A DNA stretch of 64,000 nt from Paenibacillus sp. 32O-W (GTDB lineage Bacteria > Bacillota > Bacilli > Paenibacillales > NBRC-103111): assembly GCF_007679495.1 (NCBI RefSeq), contig NZ_VEGP01000016.1, positions 1-64,000 on the forward strand, read 5' to 3'. The first letter of the stretch is position 1, and every line of letters starts with the position of its first letter. This document shows, piece by piece, positions 44,021 through 54,114 of this stretch. A program made the position numbers and the translations under genes. The notes beneath the pieces were generated by a model that saw only the letters and a program-made list of their open reading frames with translations, did not search any database and was not told the DNA's origin.

Positions 44021-45316
44021 ATGAGAGAGAAAATATTGTGGGTAGGGTTAACCTTCCTTGGACTGTATATGATCCTGCCATGGATCATATCACGCGTCTT
44101 CGGTTGGGGAATCCACCGCAAGGGCAGCAAGCTTAAGCAGGTGGCCCTGACTTTTGATGACGGTCCCGATCCTAATTACACACCCAAGCTACTGGATCTA
44201 CTGAACCAGTACAATATCAAGGCCACATTCTTTGTGCTGGGCTCCAAAGCGGAGCGAAATCCGGACTTGATCCGCAGAATTCATCAGGAAGGACATCAAA
44301 TTGGCATTCATAACTATACCCATAAGTCCAATTGGCTGATGACCCCCCGCAAAGTAAGAAAAGACCACGTTGATCGTTCCGCCGACATTGTTGAGCGGAT
44401 TACGGGCGTTCGCCCAACTTATTACCGCCCCCCTTGGGGGATTCTTAACTTGGGCGACTTTCTGCTGCGCCGGCAGTACTCGATTGTCTTATGGTCGCTA
44501 ATGGCCCGCGACTGGAATGCCAAAGCGGCCAAGCAGAAATTGAAGAAGCTTCTGCTCACCCGGGTGACGGACGGATCGGTCATCCTGCTCCATGACAGCG
44601 GTGATACCTTCGGAGCCGATGAAGAGGCACCGCATTATATGCTCGAGGCACTGAAGGAGACTTTGGCGGAGTGGGATCATTCCTTCGAATTCGTTCGAGT
44701 GGATCAGATGTTTCCCGAAACGAAGAAGGCCGTCCCCGCTGCCGGCGAACTCGGCTTCATCAGACGCCTGATGCTGTCCGCCTGGTTATTGTGGGAGCGG
44801 TGCTTTGTCCGGTTATTTCATATTGTTCCTGTTTCCGAGGAGGACTCTCTCCTCCAATTGCGCTGCCGAGAATACTATGGCAGCCCGATCAAGCTGAATG
44901 ATGGCGTTATTATTTCCAAAGGGGACCGGATCGCCGAACTGCATTTCAATAACGATTTGCTCGTTCAGTTGACCAGCCAGTCGAAGAGCTCGGTGCATCT
45001 GGCTATCCAAATGATCCGGCGGACAGAAGCGATGCTTCCGAGAATTCTGTACTTATTACAAAATGATCCTCAATATAAAGACGTCAAAGGGCTGTACGGA
45101 ATAAGCCTCATTCACCGGGGCACCAGCCAGCTTGGATTTACCGTCATTGATCTGCCCAAAGGAATGTTCTCCTTTGCTACGCAATACTATCTTAAATTTA
45201 TGATGTATGTTCTTCACCCGCAAGGCCGGGATAGACTAAGAACCAAGAATGAGCTTCTGGTTCCGAAAATTATCGCCATCTCTACCCGCGAGCTGGAAAA
45301 CCGGTATATTGCATAA
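44021..45316 (+). CDS. Polysaccharide deacetylase with C-terminal YkoP-like domain
   Basis: A 431-residue membrane-anchored protein: an N-terminal helix, then a NodB domain (about 40-230) with metal motif LTFDDGPDPN, His pair HNYTHKS, catalytic YYRPPWG and VILLHDSGD, all intact. The C-terminal 180 residues (LFHIVPVSEEDSLLQLRCRE, then KGMFSFATQYYLKFMMYV) resemble the separate YkoP protein of B. subtilis, so this looks like a fusion. ATG 44021 follows AAGGG. It probably acts on an envelope or lipid-linked glycan made by the preceding glycosyltransferase. Confidence 0.82.
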   Translation: MREKILWVGLTFLGLYMILPWIISRVFGWGIHRKGSKLKQVALTFDDGPDPNYTPKLLDLLNQYNIKATFFVLGSKAERNPDLIRRIHQEGHQIGIHNYTHKSNWLMTPRKVRKDHVDRSADIVERITGVRPTYYRPPWGILNLGDFLLRRQYSIVLWSLMARDWNAKAAKQKLKKLLLTRVTDGSVILLHDSGDTFGADEEAPHYMLEALKETLAEWDHSFEFVRVDQMFPETKKAVPAAGELGFIRRLMLSAWLLWERCFVRLFHIVPVSEEDSLLQLRCREYYGSPIKLNDGVIISKGDRIAELHFNNDLLVQLTSQSKSSVHLAIQMIRRTEAMLPRILYLLQNDPQYKDVKGLYGISLIHRGTSQLGFTVIDLPKGMFSFATQYYLKFMMYVLHPQGRDRLRTKNELLVPKIIAISTRELENRYIA

Positions 45317-45404
45317 TCACCGAACGCCCCAAGCTCATATTGGCAGCAAGGATAAATGGCTGCCGCCTTCCTGAAAAGGCGCGTTTATCGGTGAATAAAC
45401 AGAA

Positions 45405-45440
45405 AGAACCTCGTTTCCTGATTCAGGATTGCGAGGTTCT
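45405..45440. terminator. Hairpin between convergent genes
   Basis: AGAACCTCG (45405-45413) pairs with CGAGGTTCT (45432-45440) around the palindrome TCCTGATTCAGGA. It can serve both strands. It overlaps the last codons of the sensor kinase gene (stop at 45423). Confidence 0.6.
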
Positions 45441-47324
45441 TCCGTTTATCGGCAAGCTTCCCTGCTTTTCTTTAACTCTGCTGCGAAGCGGCAGTTTAAT
45501 GACGACCATTGTCCCTCGTTGGGGGCGGCTGAACATACCGAGCTCCCCTCCGTGCTCTTCTACAATCTTGTGGCTAATGGCCAGTCCCAATCCTGTACCG
45601 TTAGCCTTGGTCGTAAAGAAGGGCATACTGAGACTCGGCAAATCATTAACGTCTATCCCGACTCCTTCATCCATAAATTGGATCTGTACCCCATCCCGTT
45701 CCCGGAGGACCGCTACCTCCATATTGCCGCCTTCGGGCATAGCCTCGATCCCGTTTCTAAGAATGTTGACGAAGACTTGCTTGAGCCGATTGGCATCGCA
45801 CCAAATCAATAGCGGCTCTTCCTCCTCATTCCGGAAATGAATATGGATGGGCTGTTCCGTGGACTGGCTCCGGAATAAAGCAACGACCGATTTCAACACA
45901 AGAATCAAATCATATTTCTCAAAAGTAGGAGGCTGCGTTCTCGACAAGTATAACAATTCACTTAAAATTTCATTAATCCGATTAACCTCTTCCAGCATTA
46001 GAGGCACCGTATCCCTCTTGTTGGGCTGCTTGTTCATCAATTGGAGATTTCCGGAGATGACTGTCAGCGGGTTCCGGATTTCATGAGCTATACCGGTCGC
46101 TAACTGGCCTACCAGAGACAGCTTCTCGGTATATCTCAGCCGGTTAATCATGTGGAACGATTTGCGGATCAGCACAATCACGAGGCATAGAACCAACAGC
46201 AGCATTCCCAGATAGGAAATCGAAGGAATATTCATACCGAAAAACATGCTGTCCAAGATGTCTATGCTTCCTGCCAGGCTGAAGCACACCGTTCCCAGCA
46301 GCACAATCTGCGCTTCCCTGTTTCTCCTGAAGGAAAGAATCGACAAGTATACAATAGTTACCGCCATAGTGACGAACAATAACAACTGATAGTAAAACAG
46401 CCCCGTCAGCAAATGCACCTTCCCTATATAAGCCGATGAGATATAGACGAGACCATATAACAGGTGGACCTTCCAAAGCCATTTCATGGGCCGGACGCTT
46501 TGGGAATCCTCAAACAACTGAATAATTAGAATGATGGCCGAGGCCATTCCGGCTATCAAGGAAACCAGCTCCAGATACATCCATACCTGAGGGTTATCGT
46601 AATAAAAATAAATAATCGTCGTCCGGCAGATCGTATACAGGCCGAAGCTGATCGCGAACCCGCCGAAGGACAGAAACGGCTTGAGCCGCAATTTATAGAA
46701 CGGATATAGCGACAGCAGCCCGGCAATGATGTAAAAGCAGCCAAGTATGAAGCGGGCCGCCTGCTGCTTATGCAGTGAGAGAATATAATCCGAATAACCC
46801 GTCAATTCGGGGTAATCCAGCATTCCTATATTGGGCGACCCGGAATATATCTTAATATAAAGTGTTCCACCCTCTTGCTCCGCCGGGAGCAGCACTACCC
46901 TTTCCGGAGTCCCTTGATAAGCGTTATAGCCTCTATTATCGACGTCCCCATACTGATATACCAGCTGTTCATTGACGTAAACCTTGAAATTTTCATATAT
47001 TTGGATAATCAGACTCGGATCTTTCCATGAGATGGCCGGAAGTGTCGTTCTCAGCCATAGTACATTCCAGTCCCCTCTTCCGGGAAGATTCATCGTCTGT
47101 TGAGCGGGGAGCCAATGGCTATCGTGGATTCCTTCCTGATCCGCACTGCTCTCCCACTGTAAATCTCCATCAGAGCCAATGGGGAAATCCCCCCAGTAAT
47201 ACTCCCACTCCGTCAATGGAAGGCGATCTGCTATTTCAGCATCTGCCCGTATGAACAAGAAACCAATGCAAACCACACCGGCAAATAAAATGAATATTCG
47301 GATAAATTTACTCCATCGTCTCAT
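45423..47324 (-). CDS. Orphan 7TM sensor histidine kinase
   Basis: A 633-residue kinase. The N-terminal segment has one membrane helix, then an outside beta domain (about 35-180; LIIQIYENFKVYVNEQLVYQ, galactose-binding-like, as in 7TMR-DISM sensors), then seven membrane helices to about 390. HisKA has phospho-His in LATGIAHEIRNPLTVI (about 410), and HATPase has VFVNILRNGIEAM, DEGVGI and GTGLGLAIS. No response regulator is adjacent. Kinases of this type often feed the sporulation phosphorelay; this one cannot be placed there from sequence alone. Confidence 0.9.
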   Translation of the reverse strand: MRRWSKFIRIFILFAGVVCIGFLFIRADAEIADRLPLTEWEYYWGDFPIGSDGDLQWESSADQEGIHDSHWLPAQQTMNLPGRGDWNVLWLRTTLPAISWKDPSLIIQIYENFKVYVNEQLVYQYGDVDNRGYNAYQGTPERVVLLPAEQEGGTLYIKIYSGSPNIGMLDYPELTGYSDYILSLHKQQAARFILGCFYIIAGLLSLYPFYKLRLKPFLSFGGFAISFGLYTICRTTIIYFYYDNPQVWMYLELVSLIAGMASAIILIIQLFEDSQSVRPMKWLWKVHLLYGLVYISSAYIGKVHLLTGLFYYQLLLFVTMAVTIVYLSILSFRRNREAQIVLLGTVCFSLAGSIDILDSMFFGMNIPSISYLGMLLLVLCLVIVLIRKSFHMINRLRYTEKLSLVGQLATGIAHEIRNPLTVISGNLQLMNKQPNKRDTVPLMLEEVNRINEILSELLYLSRTQPPTFEKYDLILVLKSVVALFRSQSTEQPIHIHFRNEEEEPLLIWCDANRLKQVFVNILRNGIEAMPEGGNMEVAVLRERDGVQIQFMDEGVGIDVNDLPSLSMPFFTTKANGTGLGLAISHKIVEEHGGELGMFSRPQRGTMVVIKLPLRSRVKEKQGSLPINGRTSQS

Positions 47325-47690
47325 TTCGGGGACTCCGTCTCATACAGATGATAATGGGTTTAAAGCATCGATTAGATTAAGTGGATATGTGCATTGTTCG
47401 ACACAATTTTACAAAATCCTTCTTATTCCACCATTAAGGTTTTCTTTTCGACATTTATAGAATAAATCAGCAGCCATTCTAGAAAGCTGTACCTCCACGT
47501 TGAAGGTGTTGAACCGACTGTTTCATGTAAAATTCTTCATTCTAGAAATTGGATAATTTTGAAATTTACGATTGAATACTTCCGTTTTATATACTATATT
47601 CTAACAAAGGGGTGAAATAATGTTTCACAATTTTATGCAGTTAACTAAATTTAATAACTGCACAAGTGAAAGATGGGGAGGGAATAAGCA
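47325..47690. other. AT-rich divergent promoter region
   Basis: It separates the sensor kinase from the SLH protein. Only the GGGGAGGG ribosome site of the latter (about 47674) is clear; CATTCTAGAAA occurs twice (47476 and 47539). No gene or repeat element was found. Confidence 0.35.
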
Positions 47691-50600
47691 TTGGCGAAGT
47701 GGTTTCATCAAACCAAAAGTACGATCTCGCTTGTTATGGTTTCAGTACTTTTACTTTCCGTTTTTGTAAGCGGTGCCAATTTTGTTGCAGCTAGTTCCGC
47801 ATCCACCAATGATGATTCAGTTACTATGGCTACATACGGCCTGACGCAAACAGCCGATGAGGAATCGGTCACCAAGACTACATACGGCCAACCAACTCCT
47901 TCAATTGTTCGAGTAGTCGAAGATTTCGGGAATGAGAACGTCACAGCTTCTTTTATAAAAGCCACGGGAAATTTAGAATCGGCAAGCCGACCGGAGCCGG
48001 TTCTCTATGGCAATCATTCGGCCAAACTAACCTATAACCTGGTCCAAGAAAGCGGTACGGCAGCCGCATATGTAAACTTCTTGGATCCTGGAACTTCAGA
48101 TTCCAGAACTTTAGAAGGCAAGCCGACCAAGCTGGGCCTGTGGGTATACGGAGACGGCAATAATAAACATTGGCTCCGTGCAGAGTTCAATACGGGTTAC
48201 GTTGCCGATTTTACATCAAGCTCGGGCTTTAACTGGAAGGGATGGAAATACGTGACCGTCAACATTCCCCAACAGCTGACCAAACCGGAATTTACAGATC
48301 CGATTAAACTTCGCCGGATCTATATAGCACAAACCAACGATCTGAATAAAACGGCGGGAACCGCCTACTTCGATCGTGTAAGCGTATTCTACGGCGATAC
48401 GGGAGGGTTATACGGATTAGATCTGCTTGGATTGACTCCGATGAAGACCGGCGAAACTCAAACCGCACAAGTCTTCGAGACACGTGAAGGGTATACCGCT
48501 CCTCAATTAGTTCAGGGGCCGATAGTGTTCACAAGCAGTGACGAAAATGTCGCCACCGTGGATGAGAATGGGACCGTTACTGCGATAAGCAAGGGGGTAA
48601 CGACCATTACAGCGTCCTATGGTGTTTTTGACGCAACCTATGAATTGATCGTAACCGATGATGACCCGTTTGTGGAACATCTTGATTTGATCGGGGCCGC
48701 CGAATTGCAGATGTTTGAGCAAGCTCAAACGGAGCTGTTCGCTACCTTCAGGGGGGTGTCCGAGCCTGTGCGAATTCTGACCGGAGTCACATATTCAAGC
48801 AGCGATGAGAAAGTGGCAACGATCGATGAGAATGGGCTTATAGAGGCCCATTCCATAGGGAGAACGACTCTAACCGCATCCTACAGAAACCAATCGGATA
48901 CTCTCGAGCTTAGCGTCGGAATACCGATTCCAATCCTGCAAAGTATCAAGTTAACCGGACTTACGGCTATGGAGATTGGCGATTCGAAACAAGCCAAGGT
49001 GATAGGAACCTACAATATCGAACCTTTTGAAGTTGAGCTTAAGGAGGGCGTCACCTTTACTTCCAGCAACCCAAGTGTAGCCGCCATTGACGAAAACGGA
49101 TGGATTCAAGGAAAATCGCTGGGCATTTCCATCATTACCGCAAAGTATGGCGGCAAGAACGCCACTTATACTGTCGTCGTGAACAATCCCGATCTTCAGC
49201 CGCCCAAAAGAGAGCTGCGGGCCGCTTGGATTTCGACCGTAGAAAGGATCGACTGGCCCAAATCAAACGATCCTGAGCAGCAAAAACAGGATTTCATCGA
49301 CCTGCTCGATTTTCATCAATCGCTTGGCATGAATGCGGTGGTCGTACAAGTGAAACCGACGGCCGATGCCTTCTATTCATCGGAACTGGCTCCTTGGTCC
49401 CATTGGATCACCGGAGTCCAAGGGAAGGATCCCGGGTACGATCCGTTAGCGTTTATGATCGAGGAAGCGCATAAGCGCAATCTTGAATTCCATGCCTGGT
49501 TCAATCCGTATCGGATCAGCATGAATACGGATATGGACAAATTAGTCGAAAACCACCCGGCACGCCAGAACCCGGATTGGGTCATGTCCTATGGCGGCAA
49601 ATTGTATTACGATCCGGGCGTCCCGGAGGCCATTCAATATATAACGGATAGCGTCATGGAAGTCGTAAAAAAATACGATGTCGACGGCGTTCATTTCGAT
49701 GACTATTTCTACCCGAATCGATTTGACGGAGAAGGCTTCCCCGACCAAGCGACATATGACAAGTACGGAAAGGATTATCCCGGGGATATTAATGCTTGGC
49801 GCAGGCATAATGTAGATACTCTAATCTATAACCTGAGCCGGGAAATTAAGAAGGAAAAGAATTACGTGAAATTTGGCATTAGCCCGTTCGGTGTATGGCG
49901 TAATAAAAGCGTAGATCCCGACGGATCGAACACGAACGCCGGACAGCCAAGCTACGATAATCTCCATGCGGATATTCGCAAGTGGGTTATTGGAGGCTGG
50001 ATAGACTATGTTGCTCCGCAAATCTATTGGAGCTTCGGGTTTGCCCCTGCGGCGTATGAAATTCTGGTGGACTGGTGGAGTGAACTCATTGAGGAGCATA
50101 ACGCCAATACTCATCTTTATATCGGTCATGCCGATTATAAAGTAGGCTCGGACGCTAACTTTACGGATCCTTACGAGATCCCGAATCAATTGATTTATAA
50201 CTTAAACTACGAGCAAGTAAAGGGCAGCATCCACTTTACGACAAGGGATTTGATAGGAAAGCCGGATTTAAGGAATAAGATCGCCGAGGTCTATAAATAC
50301 CCGTCACTCGTTCCGGTCATGCCCTGGTTGGAAACAGAGGCGCCTGAAGCACCCGCTATAGAAGCGTTCTCTCTTCTGAGCGGCATTCAGTTGAACTGGA
50401 CAGATACGGATGACAGCACGGCCTATTATGTCATCTACCGTGCTTCCGGCGATCAAGTGCCGGACAGGAATAATCCTGCTCATATTTTAACTACAATGCG
50501 CAAGTCCGATCTGGCCTCCTATGTCGACCGGGATGTGACCTTGGGCAAGACGTATACCTATGCGGTAACAGCGGTTGACCGATTGCATAATGAAAGTGAA

Positions 50601-52451
50601 TTCAGCGAACCAAGGACGGTAACCGCGACAGCAGCAGCCATTGTGGAAGAAGCCGCCGAATTGTCCGACATTTCTGCAGCATATGGAACAGCATTGGAAA
50701 GCTTGGATTTGCCGAAAACCGTTCAAGTAACCTTAAGCGACGGTACGCAGCCAAGTCTCAACGTGACCTGGGATGGCGGTACTCCCGCTTATGACGGCCA
50801 CAAAGCCGGCATCTATGTGTTCGCGGGTAAATTGGATTTGCCGGATAGCGTTGAAAATCCTAAGAATATTCAGGCAGAAGTGCGGGTGATCGTTAAGGCC
50901 CGGGAGACTGAGACTATCGTGAAAGAAGCTGCCGCGCTTGCCGACATTTTTGTAGACCACGGAACTGTGTTGGCCGATTTGAAGCTGCCTGCCAGCGTCG
51001 AAATCACATTCAACGACGATACTAAAGCAGCTGTCGCGGTGACTTGGGACAGCGGTACTCCCGCTTATGACGGCAATCAAGCGGGCACGTATGTATTCTC
51101 GGGCACATTGGATATTCCGGAAGGAGTCAGCAATCCGGATAACATTCAAGCGAAAGTGCGTGTCATTGTTAAAGCCGGCCCTGTCTATGCGAAGAAAGCA
51201 GCAAAACTGGATGATATTTCTGTAAACTATGGAACCGCAATAACCGATTTGAAGCTGCCTTCCGATGTCATGGTGACTTTGAATGATGAATCCACGACGA
51301 AGGCAACCGTGATTTGGGATGGCGGTACCCCGGCCTACAACGGCCATAAAGCCGGCAAATATGTGTTCGCAGGCAAGCTGAAATTGCCGGAAGGTGTTGA
51401 CAATCCGGATCATATCCAAGCCGCAGTTAACGTCATCGTAAGAGCAAGCTCCGGAAGCTGGAGCGCCGTCCATCTGCCGCCGTCGAGCACGGTGACCTTG
51501 AAAGCAGGCAGCAGCGGAACAGCCAGGCTCGGTGAGGAAGTATCTATTATCCTTCCGGAAGGCGCATTTGATCGAGACTTACTATTAACGATTCGGAAAT
51601 GGAACTCCCCGTTAAACGTATCTATGCCTGAATATAAGCTCGTCAGTCCCGTCTTCGAAATCGTGAAGGATGTTGAAGGCAATTTCAAGAAGCCAGTGAC
51701 GCTTACAATCGCTTATGATCCAAGCATAGTTGGCGAGAACCAAATGCCGTCCATCTTCTATTTCGATGAAGATAAACGTGAATGGGTTGAAGTTGGCGGA
51801 ACAGCGAAGGATGGAAAAATGACTGCGGAAGTCGATCACTTCGCCAAATTCGCAGTGTTCGCCGTTGAGAAGCCTGTTGAGGAACCGGTAATTGAAGTGC
51901 CAGCCTGCGTCGATGTTAATTTTACGGACATCAACGGACATTGGGCGGATAAACATATTAAAGAAGCTGTCCAGCAATGCCTAATCAATGGCTATCCCGA
52001 CCATACCTTCCAACCGGATAAGACGGTCAGCCGGGCGGAATTTACGTTGATGCTGGCACGGGCGCTTCAGTTGGAGGGCAGCGCCAAGCCTTTGTCCTTT
52101 GCCGACCGCAATCAGATTGGCGACTGGGCGCAGCCGGCTATTTCCCTGGCGGTGCAAGCAGGTATAATCAACGGCTATGAGGACGGCAGCTTCCGTCCGG
52201 ATGCGCAGATCAGCCGCGTGGAGATGGTGGCCATGATTATCCGCGCACTGAACGTAGAATTACCATCCGACCATTCTACGTCCTTTGCCGACGATGCCGA
52301 CATCCCTGGCTGGGCCAAAGGATATGCAGCCGCAGCCGCGCAGGAAGGAATCATCCGTGGACGGGACGGCAATCAATTTGCACCGAATGAACATACGACA
52401 CGGGCAGAAGCTGTAGTGATGCTGCTGCGGATGCTGGATACATTAAACTAG
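47691..52451 (+). CDS. Giant S-layer-type protein with GHL10 domain
   Basis: A 1586-residue secreted surface protein starting at TTG 47691 after GGGGAGGG. In order: signal peptide (1-35); a beta-rich carbohydrate-binding-like domain (about 65-237; KPTKLGLWVYGDGNNKHW); three Big_2 Ig-like repeats (240-325, 330-410, 415-500; each with FTSS or YSSSDENVATVDENG); a GHL10 (DUF4015-like) glycosyl hydrolase domain (505-870; RAAWISTVERIDW, VDGVHFDDYFYPN); a fibronectin-like domain (884-982); three Ig-like repeats (983-1070, 1075-1160, 1165-1250) with VTWDGGTPAYDGHKAGIYVF; a ZU5-like segment (1260-1395); and three SLH motifs (1408-1586) for anchoring to the wall polymer. The glycan substrate is unknown. 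Confidence 0.9.
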   Translation: MAKWFHQTKSTISLVMVSVLLLSVFVSGANFVAASSASTNDDSVTMATYGLTQTADEESVTKTTYGQPTPSIVRVVEDFGNENVTASFIKATGNLESASRPEPVLYGNHSAKLTYNLVQESGTAAAYVNFLDPGTSDSRTLEGKPTKLGLWVYGDGNNKHWLRAEFNTGYVADFTSSSGFNWKGWKYVTVNIPQQLTKPEFTDPIKLRRIYIAQTNDLNKTAGTAYFDRVSVFYGDTGGLYGLDLLGLTPMKTGETQTAQVFETREGYTAPQLVQGPIVFTSSDENVATVDENGTVTAISKGVTTITASYGVFDATYELIVTDDDPFVEHLDLIGAAELQMFEQAQTELFATFRGVSEPVRILTGVTYSSSDEKVATIDENGLIEAHSIGRTTLTASYRNQSDTLELSVGIPIPILQSIKLTGLTAMEIGDSKQAKVIGTYNIEPFEVELKEGVTFTSSNPSVAAIDENGWIQGKSLGISIITAKYGGKNATYTVVVNNPDLQPPKRELRAAWISTVERIDWPKSNDPEQQKQDFIDLLDFHQSLGMNAVVVQVKPTADAFYSSELAPWSHWITGVQGKDPGYDPLAFMIEEAHKRNLEFHAWFNPYRISMNTDMDKLVENHPARQNPDWVMSYGGKLYYDPGVPEAIQYITDSVMEVVKKYDVDGVHFDDYFYPNRFDGEGFPDQATYDKYGKDYPGDINAWRRHNVDTLIYNLSREIKKEKNYVKFGISPFGVWRNKSVDPDGSNTNAGQPSYDNLHADIRKWVIGGWIDYVAPQIYWSFGFAPAAYEILVDWWSELIEEHNANTHLYIGHADYKVGSDANFTDPYEIPNQLIYNLNYEQVKGSIHFTTRDLIGKPDLRNKIAEVYKYPSLVPVMPWLETEAPEAPAIEAFSLLSGIQLNWTDTDDSTAYYVIYRASGDQVPDRNNPAHILTTMRKSDLASYVDRDVTLGKTYTYAVTAVDRLHNESEFSEPRTVTATAAAIVEEAAELSDISAAYGTALESLDLPKTVQVTLSDGTQPSLNVTWDGGTPAYDGHKAGIYVFAGKLDLPDSVENPKNIQAEVRVIVKARETETIVKEAAALADIFVDHGTVLADLKLPASVEITFNDDTKAAVAVTWDSGTPAYDGNQAGTYVFSGTLDIPEGVSNPDNIQAKVRVIVKAGPVYAKKAAKLDDISVNYGTAITDLKLPSDVMVTLNDESTTKATVIWDGGTPAYNGHKAGKYVFAGKLKLPEGVDNPDHIQAAVNVIVRASSGSWSAVHLPPSSTVTLKAGSSGTARLGEEVSIILPEGAFDRDLLLTIRKWNSPLNVSMPEYKLVSPVFEIVKDVEGNFKKPVTLTIAYDPSIVGENQMPSIFYFDEDKREWVEVGGTAKDGKMTAEVDHFAKFAVFAVEKPVEEPVIEVPACVDVNFTDINGHWADKHIKEAVQQCLINGYPDHTFQPDKTVSRAEFTLMLARALQLEGSAKPLSFADRNQIGDWAQPAISLAVQAGIINGYEDGSFRPDAQISRVEMVAMIIRALNVELPSDHSTSFADDADIPGWAKGYAAAAAQEGIIRGRDGNQFAPNEHTTRAEAVVMLLRMLDTLN

Positions 52452-52461
52452 ACAACAAACC

Positions 52462-52511
52462 AATAAGCAACCCTAGTCCGGAATCCAACCGGGCTAAGGT
52501 TGCTTATTTTT
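52462..52511. terminator. Bidirectional terminator
   Basis: AATAAGCAACC (52462-52472) pairs with GGTTGCTTATT (52499-52509), with a CCGG inner stem. It has TTTT on the plus side and an A-rich run on the minus side; it serves the SLH gene and possibly floT. Confidence 0.75.
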
Positions 52512-52552
52512 CATACATCGTCGATCTTGATTTATTCTAAATGATTCCGTCT

Positions 52553-54088
52553 CTACTTGTCTTCCGTCGGATTTATATCGAACTTCGGTGCTTCGGAAAC
52601 CGGCGGCACCGTCTTGGTTTCTGTGCTGTCCGACTTCTTGTGAGTCAATTGATGAACAAGCTGGTTCAAATCAATACCCGAGACATCCTTCAGCATCTCC
52701 GGTGCGGTAGCCATAAGCTGGGTCACATAATTGCTTACACGGGTCGCTCCCTCGCCATTGCCGGTATCCACCACCGTCAGCTTATCGATCGAAGCCAGCG
52801 GTTCGGCAATTTTGCCGGCCAACTCCGGCAGCATCTTGACAATGATGTCAAGGACAGCCGCCTCGCCGAATTTCTGGAACGCCTCGGCCAGCTTCTCCTT
52901 CGCTTCCGCTTCCGCGAAGCCTTTCAGCCGGACTACTTCAGCCTCGGCCGAACCTTTAGCCCGCTCCGCATCAGCGATAGCAAGACCTTCCATCCGCTTC
53001 TGTTCCGCAACCGCTTTGGCTTCCGCCTCAATTCTATATTGAAGAGCATCCGCTTCGCGCATTTTCTTCGCTTTCTCCGCTTCAGCAGCCTGGATGACCG
53101 CATACCGGTCCGCATCGGCTTTCTTCTTCACTTCCGCGTCATACAGCTTCTCGCGAACGAGAATTTCCTTCTCCTGAAGATCAATTTCCCGGTTTTTCTT
53201 GACAAGCTCTACCTTCATCTGCTCTTCCACAGCGATCTGCTTGGATTTCGCTTCCTGAATGAAGTAGGCCTGATCGGCTTCCGCCTTGGCCGTATCCTGT
53301 TCCCGTTTGAAGGAGGCCACCTTCAGGTCCCGCTCCTTCTCCGCTTCCGCAATATTGGTATCGCGCAGCAATTCGGCCTTCTGTCCTTCTTCCGCGGCTT
53401 TAGCCTTCTGGATACGGGCGTCACGGATCGCCTCGGCCTCGGCAATATCGGCATCTCTCTTGACCGCCGCAATCCGGGGCTTACCGAGAGCTTCCAGATA
53501 TCCGTGTTTATCCCTTAAATCTTTGATGGTGAAGGAGACGATTTGCAGCCCCATCTTCATCAGGTCCTTAGCAGCAACCGCTTGAACCTGCTGGGCGAAT
53601 TTCTCCCGGTTCTTATAAACCTCTTCCACCGTCATCGTTCCCAGAATGGCGCGCAGATGTCCTTCGAGAACTTCCTGGGCTTCCCCCTTAAGGGATTCGA
53701 TAGGCTTGCCCATATACTGCTCGGCTGCCGTAGCAATATCTTCAATTGCACCGCCAATCTTGATAATCGCAACCCCGTCAGCCATAACCGGTACTCCTTG
53801 CTCGGTGTATACCTCAGGAGTATATACGTCAAGCTTGTGAGACAACAGCGACAGGAACTCGGCCTTCTGGAACACCGGCCATATGAAGGCCCCCCCGCCG
53901 CGGACGATCTTCAGCTTGCGCCCGGATTCATCTATCTGGATGTTTTTGGATCCGAGGAAAGACCCTGTTACAATCATCGCCTGATCGGGTCCTACCGTTT
54001 TGTACCGGGCCCAGAAAGCGAGTCCGAGAATAACAATAACCGCCAAAATAATACCCGGTATTACTAAGAAATCTGGAAGATTCTCCAT
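52553..54088 (-). CDS. floT: Flotillin-like protein FloT
   Basis: A 511-residue flotillin with an N-terminal membrane hairpin (FLVIPGIILAVIVILGLAFW), an SPFH/band-7 domain (about 30-210; PVMADGVAIIKIGGAIEDI), and a long Glu-Ala-Lys-rich coiled coil (about 210-420; AEAEAIRDARIQKAKAA) that drives assembly. Flotillins organise functional membrane microdomains and membrane fluidity. ATG 54088 (MENLPDF) follows GAGGAG. It is second in an nfeD-floT operon, as in B. subtilis yuaF-yuaG, with a SigW-type promoter upstream. The length is near the 509 residues of YuaG. Confidence 0.95.
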   Translation of the reverse strand: MENLPDFLVIPGIILAVIVILGLAFWARYKTVGPDQAMIVTGSFLGSKNIQIDESGRKLKIVRGGGAFIWPVFQKAEFLSLLSHKLDVYTPEVYTEQGVPVMADGVAIIKIGGAIEDIATAAEQYMGKPIESLKGEAQEVLEGHLRAILGTMTVEEVYKNREKFAQQVQAVAAKDLMKMGLQIVSFTIKDLRDKHGYLEALGKPRIAAVKRDADIAEAEAIRDARIQKAKAAEEGQKAELLRDTNIAEAEKERDLKVASFKREQDTAKAEADQAYFIQEAKSKQIAVEEQMKVELVKKNREIDLQEKEILVREKLYDAEVKKKADADRYAVIQAAEAEKAKKMREADALQYRIEAEAKAVAEQKRMEGLAIADAERAKGSAEAEVVRLKGFAEAEAKEKLAEAFQKFGEAAVLDIIVKMLPELAGKIAEPLASIDKLTVVDTGNGEGATRVSNYVTQLMATAPEMLKDVSGIDLNQLVHQLTHKKSDSTETKTVPPVSEAPKFDINPTEDK

Positions 54089-54114
54089 AGCTTCTTCTCC
54101 TCTCATCTGGATGG

